Of a stretch of 64,000 bases of DNA, positions 33,903 to 42,933 are shown in pieces (position 1 is the stretch's first letter; each line of letters opens with the position of its first letter). Source of the stretch: JANPIX01 sp031425195. GTDB lineage: Bacteria; Pseudomonadota; Alphaproteobacteria; Rhodobacterales; Rhodobacteraceae. Where the stretch lies: assembly GCA_031425195.1 (NCBI GenBank), contig JANPIX010000026.1, positions 1 through 64,000 of the forward strand. The letters run 5' to 3'. Position numbers and translations under genes: made by a program. The notes under the pieces were generated by a model. The model did not search any database and was not told where the DNA came from. It was given only the letters and a program-made list of their open reading frames with translations.

Positions 33903-35413
33903 TGATCAGCGCAGGGTCGAACCGCGTGCCGTTCCTGGTCGTTCTGACGGCGATCGGGGCAGGGTTGATGTTCGTGCCCGCCGTCCACGCCTTTGCGCTG
34001 CGCGACTATGATATCGCGCGCCCGTTTTTCTATGGCGGTGCGGTGTTTCTGGCCGTTGCAGCGATGATGGCACTGGCGTCGGGGAACAGGCCACATGGCG
34101 AACAGGCCAAAGGGCATCTGGCGGCGTTGATCGGGGCCTATCTGCTGCTGCCTCTGATGCTCGCTGTGCCGTTTCACCAGGTGATCGGTGACACAACGAT
34201 GGTCGATGCCTGGTTCGAGATGGTCTCCAGCCTGACGACAACCGGCGCCACCGTCTATGATCCGCCGTCGCGCCTTCATCCGTCGTTGCACCTGTGGCGG
34301 GCATTGATTGGTTGGGTCGGGGGGTTGTTCATTCTTGTGGCCGCACTGGCGATCCTTACGCCCCTGAACCTTGGAGGTGCCGAAGTGCTGACGGGTCGCG
34401 CACCGGGCCTGGGGCGCAATGATGTGCGGATCGCCGACCCTTCAGAACGGCTTTGGCGTCAGTTCCTGACCGTGCTTCCCGTCTATGCTGGTCTGACGGC
34501 GGTGTTGTGGGCGCTGCTGACGATGGCCGGTGACAGTGGTTTCGTTGCCCTGTGCCATGCGATGTCTACTATGGCCAGCAGCGGCATTTCCCCGATCGGT
34601 GGCGTGATCGGGTCCGGCTCCGGTTTCCTTGGCGAGGCAGTCGTGTTCTTTTTCCTGTTTTTCGCGGTAAGCCGGGGTTTGCTGCCGATGTCCTGGGGGC
34701 CGCGCGGTGCGCGCGGTGTATGGCGCGACCCCGAACTTCGCATGGCATTGGGAATTGTGATGGCGGTGACAGTGGCCCTTTTCCTGCGGCGGGCCGTTGA
34801 TGCATTGGAGCCGGGTTCGCTTGAGGCGGTTTCCTCTGCATTCAGAATGGCTTGGGGGATTGCTTTCACGACACTTTCGTTTCTTACAACCACCGGGTTT
34901 GTATCGGCGGAATGGGCTGAAGCCCAGGCGTGGACGGGATTGAGCGCACCTGGATTGCTGCTGTCGGGATTGGCCATGATGGGCGGTGGAGTGGCAACGA
35001 CAGCAGGTGGCATCAAACTTTTGAGGGTCTATGCCCTGTTACGCCATGGTGAGCGGCAGCTTGAACTGCAGGTCCATCCAAGCTCGGTTGGGGGGGGTGC
35101 GCCCGTCGCACGCCGCCTGCGCAGCGAAGGCGCCTATCTGGCGTGGATCTTCTTTATCCTGTTTGGCCTTGCGATTGCGGCGGTGACGGGTTTGCTGACA
35201 TTGACCGGACAGGAATTTGAACCCGCCCTTCTGTTCGCCATCGCGTCGCTTTCAAACACCGGACTCTTACCGTCGGGAACCGGAAGCGGGGTGATCGGGT
35301 TTGCGCAGTTGGACAGTGTGGAAAAAGTTGTTTGTGCCGTTGCCATGGTTGTGGGACGCGTCGAAACGCTTGCAATTCTTGTTTTGCTTACTCCGGATCG
35401 GTGGCGCGATTAA
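33902..35413 (+). CDS. trkH: Trk potassium transporter membrane subunit TrkH
   Basis: A 503-residue integral membrane potassium permease with about ten hydrophobic segments. Selectivity-filter-like loops occur at MVSSLTTTGATVYD, MSTMASSGISPIGG, SFLTTTGFVSAEW and IASLSNTGLLPSGTG, one per M1-P-M2 repeat. It forms the pore and requires TrkA from the overlapping upstream gene. hfq begins 132 bases downstream. Confidence 0.94.
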   Translation: MISAGSNRVPFLVVLTAIGAGLMFVPAVHAFALRDYDIARPFFYGGAVFLAVAAMMALASGNRPHGEQAKGHLAALIGAYLLLPLMLAVPFHQVIGDTTMVDAWFEMVSSLTTTGATVYDPPSRLHPSLHLWRALIGWVGGLFILVAALAILTPLNLGGAEVLTGRAPGLGRNDVRIADPSERLWRQFLTVLPVYAGLTAVLWALLTMAGDSGFVALCHAMSTMASSGISPIGGVIGSGSGFLGEAVVFFFLFFAVSRGLLPMSWGPRGARGVWRDPELRMALGIVMAVTVALFLRRAVDALEPGSLEAVSSAFRMAWGIAFTTLSFLTTTGFVSAEWAEAQAWTGLSAPGLLLSGLAMMGGGVATTAGGIKLLRVYALLRHGERQLELQVHPSSVGGGAPVARRLRSEGAYLAWIFFILFGLAIAAVTGLLTLTGQEFEPALLFAIASLSNTGLLPSGTGSGVIGFAQLDSVEKVVCAVAMVVGRVETLAILVLLTPDRWRD

Positions 35414-35545
35414 GGGCCGGTTTGGGCGGTTTTGGCATTGTTTTTGGGCTGGAAACTGCTGCAAACCACCTTCATACTCGAAACCGAGGGGCGGGGAGTG
35501 ACCAACCACCGCTGACCGTGGGATCTGCAAACAAAGGCAAGAATA

Positions 35546-35779
35546 ATGGCAGCCGACAAACAAAACCTGCAAGACGCCTTCCTGAACCATGTGCGCAAAG
35601 CCAAGATTCCGGTAACGATTTTCCTGATCAACGGTGTGAAACTGCAAGGTGTGATTACCTGGTTCGATAATTTTTGCGTCCTGTTGCGGCGCGACGGGCA
35701 ATCACAGCTTGTCTATAAGCATGCGATCTCGACGATCATGCCCGGTGCGCCGATCAACCTTTATGAAGGTGAAGACTGA
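35546..35779 (+). CDS. hfq: RNA chaperone Hfq
   Basis: A 77-residue Sm-like hexameric RNA chaperone that promotes sRNA-mRNA pairing. The Sm1 motif region runs NLQDAFLNHVRKAKIPVTIF to LINGVKLQGVITWFDNFCVLL, and the Sm2 motif YKHAISTIMPGA is near residue 55. The tail is short, as usual in alphaproteobacteria. It sits between trkH and hflX, the conserved neighbour. The two candidate sRNAs in this window could be clients, which is inference. Confidence 0.97.
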   Translation: MAADKQNLQDAFLNHVRKAKIPVTIFLINGVKLQGVITWFDNFCVLLRRDGQSQLVYKHAISTIMPGAPINLYEGED

Positions 35780-35790
35780 TCACTGATCCC

Positions 35791-37119
35791 ATGGAAGACG
35801 ATGACGACGATCTTGGTTTGTCGCCGACGCGCGATGGCCATGCTGGTTATGAAACTGCTGTGCGGCCCACCGTGGGCTATGTGCTTCATGCCGACATGAA
35901 GGCCAATCGCAGCCGGCGCCTGCCCGAACACGGGCTTGCCGAGGCTGTGTCGCTGGCAGGGGCGTTGCCCGGCCTTGTGGTTGCGGGGGCCGATGTGGTC
36001 CGTGTGACGCGCGCAAGCCCGGCGACGCTGTTTGGATCAGGCAAGGTTGCCGAATTGAAGGAACGTTTTTCCGACGAAAAGGTGGAACTGGTTCTGGTCG
36101 ATGGTGCCGTCACGCCAGTTCAGCAGCGCAATCTGGAAAAGGAATGGGGCGTCAAGCTGTTGGACAGGACGGGCCTGATCCTTGAGATTTTCGCCGACCG
36201 TGCCCGGACGCGCGAAGGTGTCATGCAGGTGGAACTGGCAGCACTGTCGTATCAGCGCACACGTCTTGTCCGCGCCTGGACCCATCTTGAACGTCAGCGG
36301 GGCGGCTTTGGTTTTGTCGGCGGTCCGGGTGAAACCCAGATCGAGGCCGACCGCAGGGCCATCGACGATCAGGTGATCCGGATCAAACGGCAGTTGGACA
36401 GGGTGGTGACTACGCGCGAACTGCACCGTGCCGCGCGCCGCAAGGTTCCTTTTCCGGTTGTCGCACTTGTCGGCTATACCAACGCCGGAAAGTCGACGCT
36501 GTTCAACCGCATGACCGGGGCAGAGGTACTGGCAAAGGACATGCTGTTTGCCACGCTTGATCCAACCATGCGGGGTGTCACGCTGCCATCCGGGCGCAAG
36601 GTCATCCTGTCCGATACTGTGGGATTCATCAGCGATCTGCCCACACAACTTGTCGCGGCCTTCCGTGCCACGCTGGAAGAGGTGCTTGAAGCGGACCTTA
36701 TCATTCATGTCCGTGACATCAGCCACCCGGAGTCTGCCGAACAGGCCGCTGACGTGGCCGACATCCTGTCGTCTCTGGGTGTAAAGTCGACAACGCCGAT
36801 GGTCGAGGTGTGGAACAAGCTTGATCTTGTCACTGGCACCGCGCGCGACGCGCTTTTGCTGCAAAGTCAGGCGCGAACTGCGGTCAAAGCGGTATCTGCC
36901 CTGACTGGCGAAGGTATCGATGACCTGCTGGAAGGCATCAGTCAGGCCTTGGCCGAGGAAAAGACGACAGAAACGCTGGACCTGCCGTTCAATCAGGGCC
37001 GCAAGCACGCGTGGCTGCACGGTCAGGGTGTGGTGGTCGAGGAAAGTCAGAACGACGCCGGTTGGCAGGTCGTGGTGAATTGGACGGTCCGGCAGGCCGC
37101 AGAATGGGAACAGCTTTGA
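35791..37119 (+). CDS. hflX: ribosome-associated GTPase HflX
   Basis: HflX is an OBG-HflX-type GTPase that splits stalled ribosomes under stress. The 442-residue protein has the N-terminal ASPATLFGSGKVAELKERF domain and a glycine-rich linker (LERQRGGFGFVGGPGETQIE). G1 is ALVGYTNAGKSTLFNRMTG near residue 228, G3 is LSDTVGFISDLP near 273, and G4 is VWNKLD near 345. It begins 11 bases after hfq, the classic hfq-hflX pair. Its stop codon abuts the convergent GNAT gene with no gap. Confidence 0.95.
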   Translation: MEDDDDDLGLSPTRDGHAGYETAVRPTVGYVLHADMKANRSRRLPEHGLAEAVSLAGALPGLVVAGADVVRVTRASPATLFGSGKVAELKERFSDEKVELVLVDGAVTPVQQRNLEKEWGVKLLDRTGLILEIFADRARTREGVMQVELAALSYQRTRLVRAWTHLERQRGGFGFVGGPGETQIEADRRAIDDQVIRIKRQLDRVVTTRELHRAARRKVPFPVVALVGYTNAGKSTLFNRMTGAEVLAKDMLFATLDPTMRGVTLPSGRKVILSDTVGFISDLPTQLVAAFRATLEEVLEADLIIHVRDISHPESAEQAADVADILSSLGVKSTTPMVEVWNKLDLVTGTARDALLLQSQARTAVKAVSALTGEGIDDLLEGISQALAEEKTTETLDLPFNQGRKHAWLHGQGVVVEESQNDAGWQVVVNWTVRQAAEWEQL

Positions 37120-37638
37120 TCAGGTCACCGGCTGCCAGTCGGCGCGGCTGAGCGCAAGATAGACCGAATCGCACCATTCATCGCGCCACAGCATCGTGCG
37201 TTCGGCCCGCCCGGTTTCGGTGAATCCCAGTCGCCCAAGCAGCCGCAGGGACGCGCTGTTGCGCGGATCGGCTTCGGCGGTCAGAACGTCCAGATCGTGA
37301 TGCGCAAAAAGATGGGTAATCACCGCGTCCATCGCTTCGCGCGCAAAGCCCTGACCCCAAAGGTCGGGATGCAAAAGAAACCCCACTTCCGGCAATTGCC
37401 ACGCCCCGGCCTTACCCACCACACGGCCCCGATGTTCGATCAGAAAATCGTCGCTGGTGCCCGCGCGCGTCAGCATCCCGTCCAGCCAGTGTCGGGTCTG
37501 TTCCAACGTGTCATGTTCCGGCGTTGACCAGTACCGCATCGTGCGCGGATCGGACATAAGCACATGCAGTTCCGAAAGATCCGATGCCACAGCGCGGCGC
37601 AGGGTCAGGCGCGGCGTGCTGATCACGTTTGGCGTCAT
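37120..37638 (-). CDS. GNAT N-acetyltransferase, RimJ/RimL type
   Basis: A 172-residue acetyltransferase. It opens STPRLTLRRAVASDLSELHV, has the acetyl-CoA loop LLHPDLWGQGFAREAMDAVI near residue 88, and continues with LTAEADPRNSASLRLLGRLGF. These are the features of the RimJ/RimL branch that modifies protein N-termini or small amines. The substrate is unknown. Its ATG overlaps the stop of the penicillin acylase gene (ATGA), so the two are translated together. Confidence 0.88.
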   Translation of the reverse strand: MTPNVISTPRLTLRRAVASDLSELHVLMSDPRTMRYWSTPEHDTLEQTRHWLDGMLTRAGTSDDFLIEHRGRVVGKAGAWQLPEVGFLLHPDLWGQGFAREAMDAVITHLFAHHDLDVLTAEADPRNSASLRLLGRLGFTETGRAERTMLWRDEWCDSVYLALSRADWQPVT

Positions 37639-40112
37639 GGTGCCACGGCCTCGGCCAAGGGGGTCAGGACGGTGACCCCCACAGCGGCGGCCCGCGCCAG
37701 TTCCGGGTCAAGCGACATCGGGATGTACTCGCCTCGCCGCCAAAGGACACCCATATCATCGTAAAACCGGCTGAGCGGATGGCCCGACTGCCCGGTTGAC
37801 AGGATGAACACCGACGAATCCGGGTCGGCGAAATCATAAACCCCTCGATAACCGGCACCGTGCACGTTCAGGAAAGGATCAGGTTCTGTCCCCTTGGTGA
37901 CCCCGCGCATCAGGGTATGATCATCGCCGCTGGTGGATTGCCGGATGTTCACGAAATATCGCAGCAACGGGACCGTTCCCAGAACCGGGTGGTCATGCGC
38001 CGCCTGATGGGCATCCCCCCAACGCCAGCTTTCGATGTTTGGCCCATAGTTTTCCGTCAGATAAATCAGCGCCTCGTCAAGCGCGATGCGGGCGATGTCG
38101 GTGCAGGTTTCCACGGGCGACGATTGCAGCACGTCACACCAGACACTAGCCCCGTCGATGTTGCGGTACACGCGTTCTATGAAAACCGGGTCGATGTGGG
38201 TGAAGGTATCGGCCATCGGCCCGATTTCATCCCGGATCAGCCGGTCGTTCAAGGCGCGCATCCACGCCGCATAGATCAGCGGTTCGGGAAGATGTTCATT
38301 CATCTCGCCATTCCACTTTGCCAAGAGGTCAAGCGCCTGCTTGCGCAGACGTTCGGGCGACCCTTCGGTGGAGGGCGCGTCGGTGAACCACAGGTCCGCA
38401 CCGATCAGTGCCAAAAGCGTGCGGGCGGTAAAGCTTACTGTGTCTAATTGCGCCTCGATGAAACTGCCGCGCGTGTGAACCTCGCGAACTTTCATCAGGC
38501 CCATCCACCGTTGAATGCGCTGTGTGTCGCCCCAAAGGAAACTGAAATGATCCGGAAAGGCGGCATCCACTGTCTTGTTGTTGGTGTTACCGATGATACC
38601 AGTGTCTGGGTTGACCACCACAGGGGCGCTGGCATAGGGCAGGCGCCCTTGCCAACGGTTCGCGGCGATCCAGCCCGGCGATGGCATCCTGCCCTGACTT
38701 TGATGGGCCGCGTCGCGTTTCGGCATCGCCCCCACGGTTTGCATGGCGATGCCCTGCATATCGGCCAGCATCAGGTTCTGCGACGGGGCGACAAACAGGC
38801 GTCCGGCGGCCTGCGCCTCTCCAACAGAATGCGATTTCATCAACGCCATCAGCGCCGACATCGACGTGTCGGCCCCGTCAAGTGCCGTCCAGGCGACGGA
38901 TGCCACGTGGCCTGTGGGCGTGATCGTTCCAAGGTCATAGTGCGACCCGGGAAGAACGGGGCCGTTGTCTGTCCAGCGCAGGGTGATGGTCACCGGATCA
39001 GCGCCGGCCACTTCGATGATGGACCGCCGTTTGACAAACGCCTTCCATCCGTCGGGCGTCTGATATTCTTCGGTATTCTCCGGATTGACCTGTTCGATAT
39101 AGACGTCGAGATCATCCAGATAGGACGACGTGATGCCCCAGCCCAGTACGTCTGACCGGCCGGCGATGATCGCGGGGATACCGGGGATGGTGGCCCCGAT
39201 GACGCCGCCGCTGGCAAGCTCCAGCCGGGCCAGATACCAGATCGTGGGGGATGTAAAGCCAAGATGCGGATCGTTCGCCAAAAGTGACCCGCCTGCCGCC
39301 GACCGACCCGGGGCCGCAGCAAAGGCATTCGACGCCCCGGCCATGGCCATCGGCAGGAAAGGCGACAGGGGATCACCGGCAAACCGCATGGGTGCCGCAT
39401 TCGGGGCGACGCCGGGCATCAGGCTTGCATAATCAGGCAGGGCTATCACGGCCTGACTGGGGTCATCTGGCAAAAGATCGGCAAGCCGCTCTGGCGACAA
39501 CAGCAGCGACATGCGGGCGCGCAGCACCTCTGCCCCCAGTTGGGATGAAGTCTGGAGCGCCATCAGTTTGATGATGGACAGGCTGTCGGCCGGTTGCCAG
39601 GCCGCGATTTCGTTGGAAAAGAAGAACATTTCCGGCGCGCCGCGGCCACGGGCATCGGCATTCACCTGCCCGATCCACGCGTTCACGCCGCGCGCATACG
39701 CCTCAAGCGCGGAAAGTGTGGCCGGGTCCTGCACCGCCACGGATTGCAGCGAAAGGTTATAGAAATCAAACCGCCGCATCAGTTCGTCGATCTTCAGGGT
39801 GCGTTCGCCGAACACTTCGGACAACCGGCCCTGCGCTGTCCGGCGCAGCACCGTCATTTGCCACAGGCGGTCCTGCGCGTGGGCGAATCCAAGGGCATAG
39901 AACACGTCATCGTCCGTCGCGCCAAAGATATGCGGCACATCGCTGACGTTGCGCACGATTTCCACTGGGGCCGAAATGCCCGCCACGTCGAACGCTTCGG
40001 AGTAATCGGGCAGGGAGCGCGACAAAAAGTAATACCCGATGGCCAGTGCCGCGAGCGACAGCACGACAGCCGCCGTGAACAGCCGCAGAAGCCAACGAAA
40101 GAGGATGATCAT
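37635..40112 (-). CDS. penicillin acylase-family Ntn hydrolase
   Basis: An 825-residue amidase precursor that normally self-cleaves before a catalytic Ser. An N-terminal hydrophobic segment (residues 6-30) directs export or anchors it. The A-subunit region has APVEIVRNVSDVPHIFGATD and GFAHAQDRLWQMTVLRR. The predicted nucleophile is Ser261 in MAGASNAFAAAP, followed by LLANDPHLGFTSPTIWY, the family signature. Natural substrates of such enzymes include acyl-homoserine lactones and other N-acyl compounds; which applies here cannot be read from sequence. It is coupled to the downstream GNAT gene. Confidence 0.92.
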   Translation of the reverse strand: MIILFRWLLRLFTAAVVLSLAALAIGYYFLSRSLPDYSEAFDVAGISAPVEIVRNVSDVPHIFGATDDDVFYALGFAHAQDRLWQMTVLRRTAQGRLSEVFGERTLKIDELMRRFDFYNLSLQSVAVQDPATLSALEAYARGVNAWIGQVNADARGRGAPEMFFFSNEIAAWQPADSLSIIKLMALQTSSQLGAEVLRARMSLLLSPERLADLLPDDPSQAVIALPDYASLMPGVAPNAAPMRFAGDPLSPFLPMAMAGASNAFAAAPGRSAAGGSLLANDPHLGFTSPTIWYLARLELASGGVIGATIPGIPAIIAGRSDVLGWGITSSYLDDLDVYIEQVNPENTEEYQTPDGWKAFVKRRSIIEVAGADPVTITLRWTDNGPVLPGSHYDLGTITPTGHVASVAWTALDGADTSMSALMALMKSHSVGEAQAAGRLFVAPSQNLMLADMQGIAMQTVGAMPKRDAAHQSQGRMPSPGWIAANRWQGRLPYASAPVVVNPDTGIIGNTNNKTVDAAFPDHFSFLWGDTQRIQRWMGLMKVREVHTRGSFIEAQLDTVSFTARTLLALIGADLWFTDAPSTEGSPERLRKQALDLLAKWNGEMNEHLPEPLIYAAWMRALNDRLIRDEIGPMADTFTHIDPVFIERVYRNIDGASVWCDVLQSSPVETCTDIARIALDEALIYLTENYGPNIESWRWGDAHQAAHDHPVLGTVPLLRYFVNIRQSTSGDDHTLMRGVTKGTEPDPFLNVHGAGYRGVYDFADPDSSVFILSTGQSGHPLSRFYDDMGVLWRRGEYIPMSLDPELARAAAVGVTVLTPLAEAVAP

Positions 40113-40193
40113 GCTTGCGCCCGTTCTTGACCTTGGCGATTGCTTGGCTTCCTAGTCGATCCTTCACGGCAGAGCAATCGGGGCAGGCGGATC

Positions 40194-41060
40194 ATGGCGG
40201 CAGTGGCATTTCTGGGTTTGGGCGTGATGGGCTATCCGATGGCGGGCCATCTTGTGGCGAAGGGCCATTCGGTAACCGTCTACAATCGCACACCAGCCAA
40301 GGCAGCCGCCTGGGTGGCGGAACATGGCGGTGCGTTGGCCGACACACCGGCGCAGGCGGCGGCGGGGGCCGAATTCGTGATGACCTGCGTTGGCAATGAT
40401 GACGATCTGCGTTCAGTCTGTCTTGGGCCCGATGGTGCCTTTGCGGGCATGGCGGCGGGTGCCATCCTTGTGGATCACACGACCGTTTCGGCCATCGTCA
40501 CCCGGGAGCTCGCACAGGCCGGCCGTGCGCATGGCCTTGGCTTCATCGATGCGCCGGTGTCAGGCGGGCAGGCGGGGGCTGTGAACGGCGCGTTGTCAGT
40601 GATGTGCGGCGGTGATGCCGACACCTATGCCAAGGCGGAACCCGTGATCGCCGCCTATGCCCGCATCTGCCGCAGACTGGGCGACAGCGGGGCAGGGCAG
40701 CTTGCCAAGATGATGAACCAGATCGCGATTGCGGGTCTGGTGCAGGGTCTGGCCGAGGCGCTGGCCTTTGGCCAGAAGGCCGGTCTGGACGGCGAGGCGG
40801 TGGTCGAGGTGATCAGTCAGGGTGCCGCAGGAAGCTGGCAGATGGTCAACCGTCACAAGACAATGCTGGCTGATACCTTCGACTTTGGTTTCGCAGTCGA
40901 CTGGATGCGCAAGGATCTGGGCATCTGCCTTGCCGCCGCAGACGAAATCGGCGCAAGCCTGCCTGTTACGGCACTTGTCGATCAGTTCTACAAGGATGTG
41001 CAGCGCATGGGTGGCGCGCGCAATGACACATCAAGCCTGATCCGACGACTGACCCGCTGA
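40194..41060 (+). CDS. 3-hydroxyisobutyrate dehydrogenase-family NAD(P)-dependent oxidoreductase
   Basis: A 288-residue beta-hydroxyacid dehydrogenase. Rossmann start VAFLGLGVMGYPMAGHLVAKG. The substrate-binding signature FIDAPVSGGQAGAVNGALSVM is near residue 120. The catalytic Lys region GAGQLAKMMNQIAIAG is near 169, and the C-terminal helical domain contains FAVDWMRKDLGICLAAADE. It could be 3-hydroxyisobutyrate dehydrogenase or tartronate semialdehyde reductase; neighbours do not decide. It diverges from penicillin acylase by 81 bases. Confidence 0.9.
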   Translation: MAAVAFLGLGVMGYPMAGHLVAKGHSVTVYNRTPAKAAAWVAEHGGALADTPAQAAAGAEFVMTCVGNDDDLRSVCLGPDGAFAGMAAGAILVDHTTVSAIVTRELAQAGRAHGLGFIDAPVSGGQAGAVNGALSVMCGGDADTYAKAEPVIAAYARICRRLGDSGAGQLAKMMNQIAIAGLVQGLAEALAFGQKAGLDGEAVVEVISQGAAGSWQMVNRHKTMLADTFDFGFAVDWMRKDLGICLAAADEIGASLPVTALVDQFYKDVQRMGGARNDTSSLIRRLTR

Positions 41061-41079
41061 CACCGCGCGCAGCCCGGGT

Positions 41080-41634
41080 TCAGGGAATGATGCGCGTGTA
41101 TTTCACGCCCGACAGCGTGGCCCCCGCGATCAGGCCTGATTGCCCGAACACCAGTGCGATCACGGGATCGAGTTCGGTCGTTTCCTTGCCGATGCTGGCC
41201 CCCTGTTCGGGCGTGGCATAGCGGATATCGGCCCCGGCGGCCCAGCCATTGCTGCGCCGGAATTCCGACAGCGCGTCGTCCGTCATGAAGAACAAGGCAT
41301 GTGCATACTGCTGCGCGCCGATCTGAAGGCCAAACGACGCCTTGGTGGATGAATAGTAATCCACCGTCACGTCCCGGATGCGCAACGCGCCCCGTCCGTA
41401 AGCCCCGCCGTAGATCAGCCCCGCCTCGGTGACCAAAGGCATGTACAGAACGCCTGCGGCCTGATTGGCCAGATCACGGGTTCCCGGATATCCTCCGAAC
41501 AGGTAATCGCGGGTCGCATCGACCCTTGCGTCAATGGTTTGCGCGCCATTGCCGCCCACACCGTTCGCGCAGGCAGAAAGCAACAGTGCCGCCCCGCCCG
41601 ACATCATCAGACTGCGCCGTGTAACCATGTTCAT
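41080..41634 (-). CDS. YSC84-domain lipoprotein
   Basis: A 184-residue protein of the YSC84/lipid-binding family. An N-terminal signal with a lipobox, SGGAALLLSACANG, puts the lipidated Cys near residue 22. The YSC84 domain follows with AAGVLYMPLVTEAGLIYGGAYGRGAL, SFGLQIGAQQYAHALFFM and a closing GATLSGVKYTRIIP. It is likely anchored in the envelope; its function is unknown. The start at 41634 was chosen for the GAGGCAG upstream; 41646 and 41628 are alternatives. Confidence 0.8.
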   Translation of the reverse strand: MNMVTRRSLMMSGGAALLLSACANGVGGNGAQTIDARVDATRDYLFGGYPGTRDLANQAAGVLYMPLVTEAGLIYGGAYGRGALRIRDVTVDYYSSTKASFGLQIGAQQYAHALFFMTDDALSEFRRSNGWAAGADIRYATPEQGASIGKETTELDPVIALVFGQSGLIAGATLSGVKYTRIIP

Positions 41635-41765
41635 TGTCTGCCTCATTTGCCTCGGATGCGGCTTCTAAGACCGCAATTATCGTGATTCTAACCCGGTTTT
41701 CACCAGTTGTCATCAGGATTGGCACAGATGCGCGCTAACCTGCGCGCACTGGTTTGCCTTGGCGA

Positions 41766-42767
41766 TCAGTCGCGCTGTAACAACCGCGCCACGTCAGGCG
41801 CAAAGTATGTCAGCACCCCATCGCAACCTGCACGTTTGAAACAAGTCAGGCTTTCCAGCATCGCCTTGTCACCGTCAATCCACCCACGGTCAGCCGCACC
41901 CCGGATCATCGCGTATTCGCCTGACACCTGATAGGCAAAGGTGGGCACCCCGAATGTCGATTTCACGGCCTGGCAAATGTCCAGATAGGGCATTCCCGGC
42001 TTGACCATGACCATGTCGGCACCTTCCATCAAATCACGCTCCACAAGGCGCAGCGCCTCGTCCCGGTTGCCGGGGTTCATCTGATAGGTCTTTTTGTCAC
42101 CCTTGAGCGCGCCTGTTGCACCCACGGCATCCCGGAACGGGCCGTAAAAGGCGCTGGCATACTTGGCGGCATAGGAAAGGATCGTCACGTCCTTGAAGCC
42201 CGCTCCCTCCAGCGCGCTGCGCATCGCGCCAATGCGGCCATCCATCATGTCGGACGGGCCAAGGATGTCGGCCCCTGACGCGGCCTGTGCCAGACTCATC
42301 CTGACCAAGGCCTCCACGGATTCATCGTTCAGGATGATTCCGTCGCGCACCAGACCGTCGTGGCCGTGCAAGTTATAGGGATCGAGCGCTACATCCGTCA
42401 TCACGGCGATTTCCGGAACCGCCGCCTTGATCGCGCGAATGGCGCGGTTGGCCAGATTGTCGGGGTTCCACGCCTCGGCGCAGTCTGCCGTCTTCAGGGC
42501 AGGGTCGGTATAGGGAAACAGGCAGACTGCAGGAATTCCAAGCGATGCCGCTTCTTCCGCAGCGGCAACGATCAGGTCCACCGATCGCCGCTTGACCCCC
42601 GGCATCGATGCGATGTCGTCGGTGACATTCACGCCGTCGCGCACGAAAAGGGGCCAGATCAGATCATTCACCGACAACCTGTGTTCCTGTGCCAGTTGTC
42701 GTAACGCATCAGTCCGGCGCATTCGGCGAAAGCGGGCGGCAGGGAAGGCGGCTGAAACGGGGCGCAT
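41766..42767 (-). CDS. hemB: delta-aminolevulinic acid dehydratase (porphobilinogen synthase)
   Basis: HemB condenses two 5-aminolevulinate molecules to porphobilinogen in heme and tetrapyrrole synthesis. The 333-residue protein has Schiff-base lysines in TILSYAAKYASAFYGPF and MVMVKPGMPYLDIC. The usual catalytic zinc-cysteine cluster is replaced by VALDPYNLHGHDG, as known for non-zinc enzymes of Rhodobacter and relatives. Arg-rich MRRTDALRQLAQEH is near the N-terminus. Upstream, 24 to 47 bases before the ATG, lies an inverted repeat that may be a control site. Confidence 0.96.
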   Translation of the reverse strand: MRPVSAAFPAARFRRMRRTDALRQLAQEHRLSVNDLIWPLFVRDGVNVTDDIASMPGVKRRSVDLIVAAAEEAASLGIPAVCLFPYTDPALKTADCAEAWNPDNLANRAIRAIKAAVPEIAVMTDVALDPYNLHGHDGLVRDGIILNDESVEALVRMSLAQAASGADILGPSDMMDGRIGAMRSALEGAGFKDVTILSYAAKYASAFYGPFRDAVGATGALKGDKKTYQMNPGNRDEALRLVERDLMEGADMVMVKPGMPYLDICQAVKSTFGVPTFAYQVSGEYAMIRGAADRGWIDGDKAMLESLTCFKRAGCDGVLTYFAPDVARLLQRD

Positions 42768-42791
42768 GGCTTGCTTTCTTGCGGGCTGGCG

Positions 42792-42814
42792 ATGCAGAAA
42801 TGGCTTCTCTGCAT
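42792..42814. promoter_or_regulatory. inverted repeat upstream of hemB
   Basis: ATGCAGA (42792-42798) and TCTGCAT (42808-42814) form a perfect 7-base inverted repeat with a 9-base spacer in the 166-base gap between divergent hemB and the membrane-protein gene. It does not match the FnrL consensus (TTGAT-N4-ATCAA). It could be an operator or a hairpin in the hemB leader. Confidence 0.25.
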
Positions 42815-42933
42815 GATAGATAGGTTTTTTTCATGCCTGCCATGGAAATCCCGCAGTCTCAAGAGTAGGAATGCGCTTCAGACCCTGCCCGGCATAGGCG
42901 CGGGGCAATGAGGCGGTGTTGGGGGCGTACGCG

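Noticed and set aside
42816..42912. About 32-codon plus-strand ORF upstream of the four-helix membrane protein
   Set aside because: Composition is arbitrary, with no ribosome site or partner, and it lies in the leader region of a longer gene.
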